Below, piece after piece: positions 5,985 to 8,087 of a stretch of DNA of 8,087 nt; the stretch's first letter is position 1, and every line of letters starts with the position of its first letter. Made by a program: the position numbers and the translations under genes. Source of the DNA: Hyphomicrobiales bacterium (GTDB lineage: Bacteria > Pseudomonadota > Alphaproteobacteria > Rhizobiales > Devosiaceae); NCBI GenBank assembly GCA_015487985.1, contig WFOP01000154.1, positions 1 to 8,087 of the forward strand, written 5' to 3'. A model generated the notes under the pieces. That model saw only the letters and a program-made list of their open reading frames with translations. It was not told the origin of the DNA and did no database searches.

Positions 5985-6152
5985 ATGGCAGTATTTAGAG
6001 ACAAAGAAGGTGAAGCCCTTCGTAGCCATGCCAGAAACATGGCCAGTTTGTTCCTAGATTCACGTCGGGATTTTGCAGATTTGAGTGACCGTCTGATGCA
6101 GTCCATCTCTAATGACGCCGATCTCCAAAACGGAGGACGCCATGCAAAATAA
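5985..6152 (+). CDS. Possible 55-aa protein upstream of, and overlapping, the XRE regulator
   Basis: An ATG-started frame (MAVFRDKEGEALRSHARNMA...) with normal-looking, helix-rich composition. It ends with TAA at 6150-6152, overlapping the start of the XRE gene by 11 nt in another frame. The overlap is typical of coupled genes. Against it, there is no clear ribosome-binding site before 5985, it begins exactly at the suspected join near 5983, and it uses the rare-type codons AGA and CTA. It may be the tail of a gene whose 5' part was lost when the join formed. Otherwise the stretch would be the regulator's promoter region. Confidence 0.35.
   Translation: MAVFRDKEGEALRSHARNMASLFLDSRRDFADLSDRLMQSISNDADLQNGGRHAK
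6132..6136 (+). promoter_or_regulatory. Ribosome-binding site of the XRE regulator
   Basis: GGAGG lies 5 nt before the ATG at 6142. It fixes the start and lies inside the last codons of the overlapping 55-aa frame, so the two would be translationally linked. Confidence 0.7.
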
Positions 6153-6516
6153 TGAATTGTCTGAATTTGACCGAAAGCTAGGGCGTAAAATACGTGAGGC
6201 GCGTCAGCTGCGCGATATGACACAAACCAAGCTGGGCAAAGCCCTGGGCGTATCCTACCAGCAGGTTCAAAAGAACGAGACTGGCAAAAGCCGGGTATCG
6301 GCGGAGAGGCTTGAGGCGCTTTGTGATATTCTGGATATGCCCTTATCGTACTTCCTGGGCACCAGTGAGATACCCAGAAGCCAGTGGTTATTTCCGGCAG
6401 AAACCATAAGGCTGGCCAACAGCATCAATGATCTGCCCAGCGATATTATCCAGAGGAACATCAAAACACTGGTCAATTCAATCAACATTGCCTGGCGAAC
6501 GAAAATTGAAACCTGA
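6142..6516 (+). CDS. XRE-family helix-turn-helix transcriptional regulator
   Basis: A 124-aa DNA-binding protein. The start is ATG 6142 with CGGAGG 5 nt upstream. An in-frame ATG ten codons earlier (6112) lacks a ribosome-binding site. The Cro/CI-type domain occupies about residues 10-73: REARQLRDMTQTKLGKALG forms the first helices and VSYQQVQKNETGKSRVSAER the recognition helix region, with DMPLSYFLG at the domain end. The rest (74-124) is a helical tail that may mediate dimer contacts. This variant is common in alphaproteobacteria and their mobile elements, where it usually represses nearby genes. Its position between the minus-strand small genes and the restriction-modification module makes either side a plausible target. 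It is followed by a strong intrinsic terminator. Confidence 0.92.
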   Translation: MQNNELSEFDRKLGRKIREARQLRDMTQTKLGKALGVSYQQVQKNETGKSRVSAERLEALCDILDMPLSYFLGTSEIPRSQWLFPAETIRLANSINDLPSDIIQRNIKTLVNSINIAWRTKIET

Positions 6517-6552
6517 GAACCTAATTGTCCTAATGTGTTCCCGCACAAGAAA

Positions 6553-6581
6553 GGCCGCCCTCCCCAAGGGGCGGTCTTTTT
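6553..6581 (+). terminator. Intrinsic terminator after the XRE gene
   Basis: GGCCGCCC (6553-6560) pairs with GGGCGGTC (6569-6576) with one G-T wobble, giving an 8-bp GC-rich stem. TTTTT (6577-6581) follows directly. It is 36 bp after the regulator's stop codon. Confidence 0.85.
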
Positions 6582-6676
6582 CATGCAACTGGTTTGAGCA
6601 TCGCACATCCAAATGCAACTTGAGTAATTTGGTGCAAACAGCACAATAAGAAAAAACGTGCACGATACCTTGGAAA

Positions 6677-6702
6677 GGCTGTCATCTCCCCGACAGTCTT
6701 TT
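6677..6702 (+). terminator. Second intrinsic-terminator-like hairpin
   Basis: GGCTGTC (6677-6683) pairs with GACAGTC (6692-6698) over an 8-nt loop. TTTT follows, then CCTTTT. It is built like the terminator about 95 bp upstream. It may be a backup terminator, or may end a short independent transcript between the two. Confidence 0.6.
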
Positions 6703-6799
6703 CCTTTTGTTTCGTTAGGAAAAAGGGGCGTGGTTAGTTAATCACACAAAGACGCAAGCTCGGCGCAGGTGAACCGGGTCATGACACCATCGCGCGAGT

Positions 6800-6817
6800 A
6801 AAAAAGAGAACAGCTCT
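6800..6817 (-). terminator. Weak minus-strand terminator-like site
   Basis: On the minus strand, AGAG (6817-6814) pairs with CTCT (6808-6805) around a 5-nt loop, followed by TTTTT. The stem is only 4 bp, so this is weak on its own. It is listed because it lies at the downstream end of the minus-strand hairpin series. Confidence 0.25.
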
Positions 6818-6843
6818 ATAGAATAACGCGCGTTGCAAGATGT

Positions 6844-6898
6844 GTACTGTCAGACAAAATTGCATTTTGTCCGAACCCTTAACAGGGTCAAGCAGTAC
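6844..6898. repeat. Nested inverted repeats forming a possible three-way junction
   Basis: The outer stem is GTACTG (6844-6849) with CAGTAC (6893-6898). Inside are two hairpins: GACAAAAT/ATTTTGTC with a 3-nt loop (6853-6871) and ACCCT/AGGGT with a 4-nt loop (6875-6888). Only 3-4 unpaired bases separate the three stems. Confidence 0.5.
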
Positions 6899-7095
6899 CA
6901 TCTCGACAAGGGGAACCCGCTGGCGCGTTCCCCGTTGTATCCCCTCCGGCCTGTGGCGCGGTGCAGGCCCAATCATTTCATTACGGGCCTTTCCACACCA
7001 CCAACCGTATCGCCGGTTGAACCCACTCGTCAGGAGATTTCGCTCTCCCTACACCCATCGATTTGAGGGGCGTTCCTGCCCCCAAGACCCCAGAT

Positions 7096-7123
7096 AATTC
7101 CATTAAGGCAATTCCATTGAGGC
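7096..7123. repeat. Tandem 14-bp direct repeat
   Basis: AATTCCATTAAGGC (7096-7109) is followed immediately by AATTCCATTGAGGC (7110-7123), with 13 of 14 bases identical. It lies about 40 bp before the candidate promoter of the RHH-hsdM pair and could be a tandem operator. Confidence 0.75.
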
Positions 7124-7139
7124 CAACCCTCACGCGGAT

Positions 7140-7215
7140 TGGATGCACGCCACCGTTATGCCGTTGGAACACATATGGAAAAGCGAATATTAATCTCTAC
7201 ACATTCGTGCATCCA
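7140..7215. repeat. 10-bp inverted repeat bracketing the RHH-hsdM promoter
   Basis: TGGATGCACG (7140-7149) and CGTGCATCCA (7206-7215) are exact reverse complements, 56 bp apart, one on each side of the candidate promoter at 7164-7193. Each copy contains a TGCA core and could itself be a protein-binding site. Confidence 0.6.
7164..7193 (+). promoter_or_regulatory. Candidate promoter of the RHH-hsdM operon
   Basis: TTGGAA (7164-7169) and TATTAA (7188-7193) lie 18 bp apart, each matching 4 of 6 consensus bases. Transcription would begin near 7200, about 32 nt before the chosen start of the RHH gene. It is moderate in quality and fits the position well. Confidence 0.4.
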
Positions 7216-7231
7216 TTGTGTACCGTTCCCC

Positions 7232-7435
7232 ATGAAAAAGGACACCGGATTCAGGATTCGCGTTCAGAGCGATCTACGCGACAAGTTTGTTGAACTTTGC
7301 CGCGAACAGGACAAACCCGCCGCACAGGTTTTGCGTGAATACATGCGCGAATATGCGGCAGAGCACAAAGCGGCGAATGATGGTGTATCAAACCAAGCGA
7401 ATGATACGCGCAAAAAACCAAAAAAGGGGCGATAG
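7232..7435 (+). CDS. Small ribbon-helix-helix-like DNA-binding protein
   Basis: 67 aa from ATG 7232 (MKKDTGFRIRVQSDLRDKF...). The pattern fits a ribbon-helix-helix (Arc/CopG/ParD-like) fold: a short strand (GFRIRVQ, 6-12), helix A (SDLRDKFVELCREQ, 13-26), then helix B (PAAQVLREYMREYAAEHK, about 29-46), followed by a disordered basic tail. Such proteins dimerise and usually repress their own promoter. The start is uncertain: no ribosome-binding site precedes 7232, and in-frame starts exist at 7175 (ATG) and further upstream, but only the sequence from 7232 on looks like the family. Its TAG stop touches the hsdM ATG, so it is probably the operon's own regulator of the restriction-modification genes. 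An antitoxin-like role is less likely, since no toxin is adjacent. Confidence 0.72.
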   Translation: MKKDTGFRIRVQSDLRDKFVELCREQDKPAAQVLREYMREYAAEHKAANDGVSNQANDTRKKPKKGR

Positions 7436-8087
7436 ATGGCCAAACACAAGGCGGCAGCGAAAAACAAGAATGGTGCCAATCTTGGTTTTGAAGCAGACCT
7501 GTTCAAGGCTGCTGACAAGCTGCGCGGCAATATGGAGCCGTCAGACTATAAACATGTTGCCCTTGGCATGATTTTTCTCAAACACATTTCGGACAGTTTC
7601 AAAGCCAAGCATGATGAATTGCTCGCCGAATATCCCGAAGGGGCAGAAGATCAGGACGAATATCTGGCAGAAAACATTTTCTGGGTGCCGAAAGAAGCGC
7701 GCTGGTCACATCTGCAGGACAACGCCAAACAACCCAATATCGGCAAACTGATTGACGGTGCCATGCTGGCCATTGAAAAGGTCAACCCGCAGCTCAAGGG
7801 CGTGCTGCCCAAAGAATATGCGCGGCCATCCCTCAATGCCGTCATGTTGGGTGAATTGATTGACCTGATCTCCGGCATTACTCTGAAACATGAAAAGGGC
7901 GAAGCGCGCGATGTGCTGGGCCGCGTCTATGAATATTTCCTCGGCCAGTTTGCCGGTTCCGAAGGCAAGCGCGGCGGCGAGTTTTACACCCCGCGCTCGG
8001 TCGTCAAAACCATGGTCGAGATGCTGCAACCCTACAAGGGCCGCGTCTATGACCCGTGCTGCGGTTCGGGCGGCATGTTTGTACAAT
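7436..8087 (+). CDS. hsdM: Type I restriction-modification system methyltransferase (M) subunit, 5' part
   Basis: The frame opens at ATG 7436 and runs off the window, so only the first 217 residues are visible. AAGGGG lies 6 nt upstream, and the ATG directly follows the TAG of the RHH gene. The N-terminal helical domain ([25 protein letters not shown]) is typical of HsdM. It is followed by [24 protein letters not shown] (183-186) and the S-adenosylmethionine-binding motif [11 protein letters not shown] (from Asp206). HsdM methylates adenine in the target chosen by the HsdS subunit, and with HsdR forms the restriction complex. The catalytic NPPF/Y motif, hsdS and hsdR must lie beyond the window. 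As island cargo this is a defence or maintenance module. Confidence 0.96.
   Translation, partial: MAKHKAAAKNKNGANLGFEADLFKAADKLRGNMEPSDYKHVALGMIFLKHISDSFKAKHDELLAEYPEGAEDQDEYLAENIFWVPKEARWSHLQDNAKQPNIGKLIDGAMLAIEKVNPQLKGVLPKEYARPSLNAVMLGELIDLISGITLKHEKGEARDVLGRVYEYFLGQFAGSEGKRGGEFYTPRSVVKTMVEMLQPYKGRVYDPCCGSGGMFVQ

Larger units (their letters stand above)
6800..7082 (-). ncRNA. Candidate structured RNA (multi-hairpin region)
   Basis: Read on the minus strand, successive hairpins follow one another. GGGGC/GCCCC (7082-7067), GGAGA/TCTCC (7048-7033) and CAACCG/CGGTTG (7019-7002) all have 6-nt loops. Then come alternative GGCC hairpins (6990-6948), an imperfect GGGGAAC/GTTCCCC hairpin (6933-6910) and a three-way junction (6898-6844). 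At the end a weak AGAG/CTCT stem is followed by a T run (6804-6800) that could terminate transcription. No known RNA family is recognised and no convincing promoter was found. The same repeats could instead act as DNA, for example as a transfer origin or protein-binding cluster. The strand is uncertain. Confidence 0.25.
6517..7231. other. Long region without a convincing gene, rich in structure
   Basis: About 700 bp with no ORF that has both a ribosome-binding site and protein-like composition; frames such as 6833-7066 look spurious. It contains two terminators (6553-6702), then a dense series of inverted repeats between 6730 and 7082, a 14-bp tandem repeat (7096-7123) and a candidate promoter for the RHH-hsdM pair (7164-7193). 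It may hold a structured non-coding RNA, an operator cluster, or a transfer or recombination site. Confidence 0.6.
2905..8087. mobile_element. Left part of an integrative genomic island inserted at tRNA-Arg
   Basis: Everything right of the intact tRNA-Arg fits one inserted element: a serine recombinase at the border pointing into the tRNA, a string of small unknown genes, a phage/plasmid-type XRE regulator, and a type I restriction-modification system starting at the right edge. Base composition and arginine codon choice differ from the host genes left of the tRNA. No structural phage genes and no recognisable conjugation genes are in the window, so I cannot tell a defence island from an integrative mobilisable element or a prophage remnant. 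There may be an internal join near 5983, so the island may be a mosaic. Confidence 0.7.

Noticed and set aside
5969..6223. 84-aa minus-strand ORF that might supply a 5' end to the 117-aa remnant
   Set aside because: Different frame, composition typical of antisense to the XRE gene, and it stops at the suspected join, so it does not restore the remnant.
4910..6716. 12-bp repeat TTTTGTTTCGTT at 4910-4921 and 6705-6716
   Set aside because: A low-complexity 12-mer match is expected by chance in 8 kb; not evidence for an attachment site.
6833..7066. 77-aa plus-strand ORF with a TTG start in the hairpin region
   Set aside because: No ribosome-binding site, no fold-like pattern, and its bases are taken up by inverted repeats.
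2905..8087. CRISPR array or second tRNA fragment marking the other island end
   Set aside because: No regularly spaced repeats and no second copy of the tRNA 3' end were found in the window.

Overview
The window looks like a piece of an alphaproteobacterial chromosome into which a genomic island has inserted. The basis is the style of the proteins, an alphaproteobacterial-type XRE regulator with a 'VSYQQVQKNE' recognition helix, and moderate-to-high GC coding sequence. The genus cannot be named. The first 2.8 kb reads as host backbone: the 3' part of an FAD/NAD(P) disulfide-oxidoreductase-family gene (1-963), a complete membrane-bound sensor histidine kinase (1225-2700) and a tRNA-Arg(ACG) gene (2828-2904). 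These host genes use AGG arginine codons freely. The sequence to the right looks different, with more AT-rich gaps and many small unknown ORFs.

The island starts at the tRNA. A large serine recombinase (2855-4435, minus strand) lies against the tRNA and runs into it: its last codons and its stop codon are the antisense strand of the tRNA 3' half. Upstream of it in the same direction are a 122-aa unknown protein that overlaps it by 4 nt (4432-4800) and a strong sigma70-like promoter (4865-4893) with an inverted repeat covering the ribosome-binding site. Further upstream is a tight cluster of three more unknown small genes (5910 down to 4906). The most upstream of these looks like the C-terminal remnant of a longer gene cut near 5983. 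The right end of the island is not in the window.

On the plus strand, a 55-aa ORF (5985-6152) overlaps an XRE-family repressor-like gene (6142-6516), which is followed by two intrinsic-terminator-like hairpins. A stretch of about 700 bp without a convincing gene follows (6517-7231). It is packed with hairpins, including a possible three-way junction, a series of 6-nt-loop hairpins, a 14-bp tandem repeat and a 10-bp inverted repeat that brackets a candidate promoter. Next come a 67-aa ribbon-helix-helix-like protein (7232-7435) and, directly abutting it, the start of a type I restriction-modification methyltransferase gene, hsdM (7436 to the window end).

The reading I favour is a tRNA-Arg-targeted integrative island. 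An integration module and its small partner protein lie on the left, a regulator sits in the middle, and a type I R-M defence cargo begins on the right behind its own small DNA-binding regulator and a structured control region. The main candidates for something undescribed are the 122-aa recombinase partner, the structured region at 6800-7085, and the control region of the RHH-hsdM pair.
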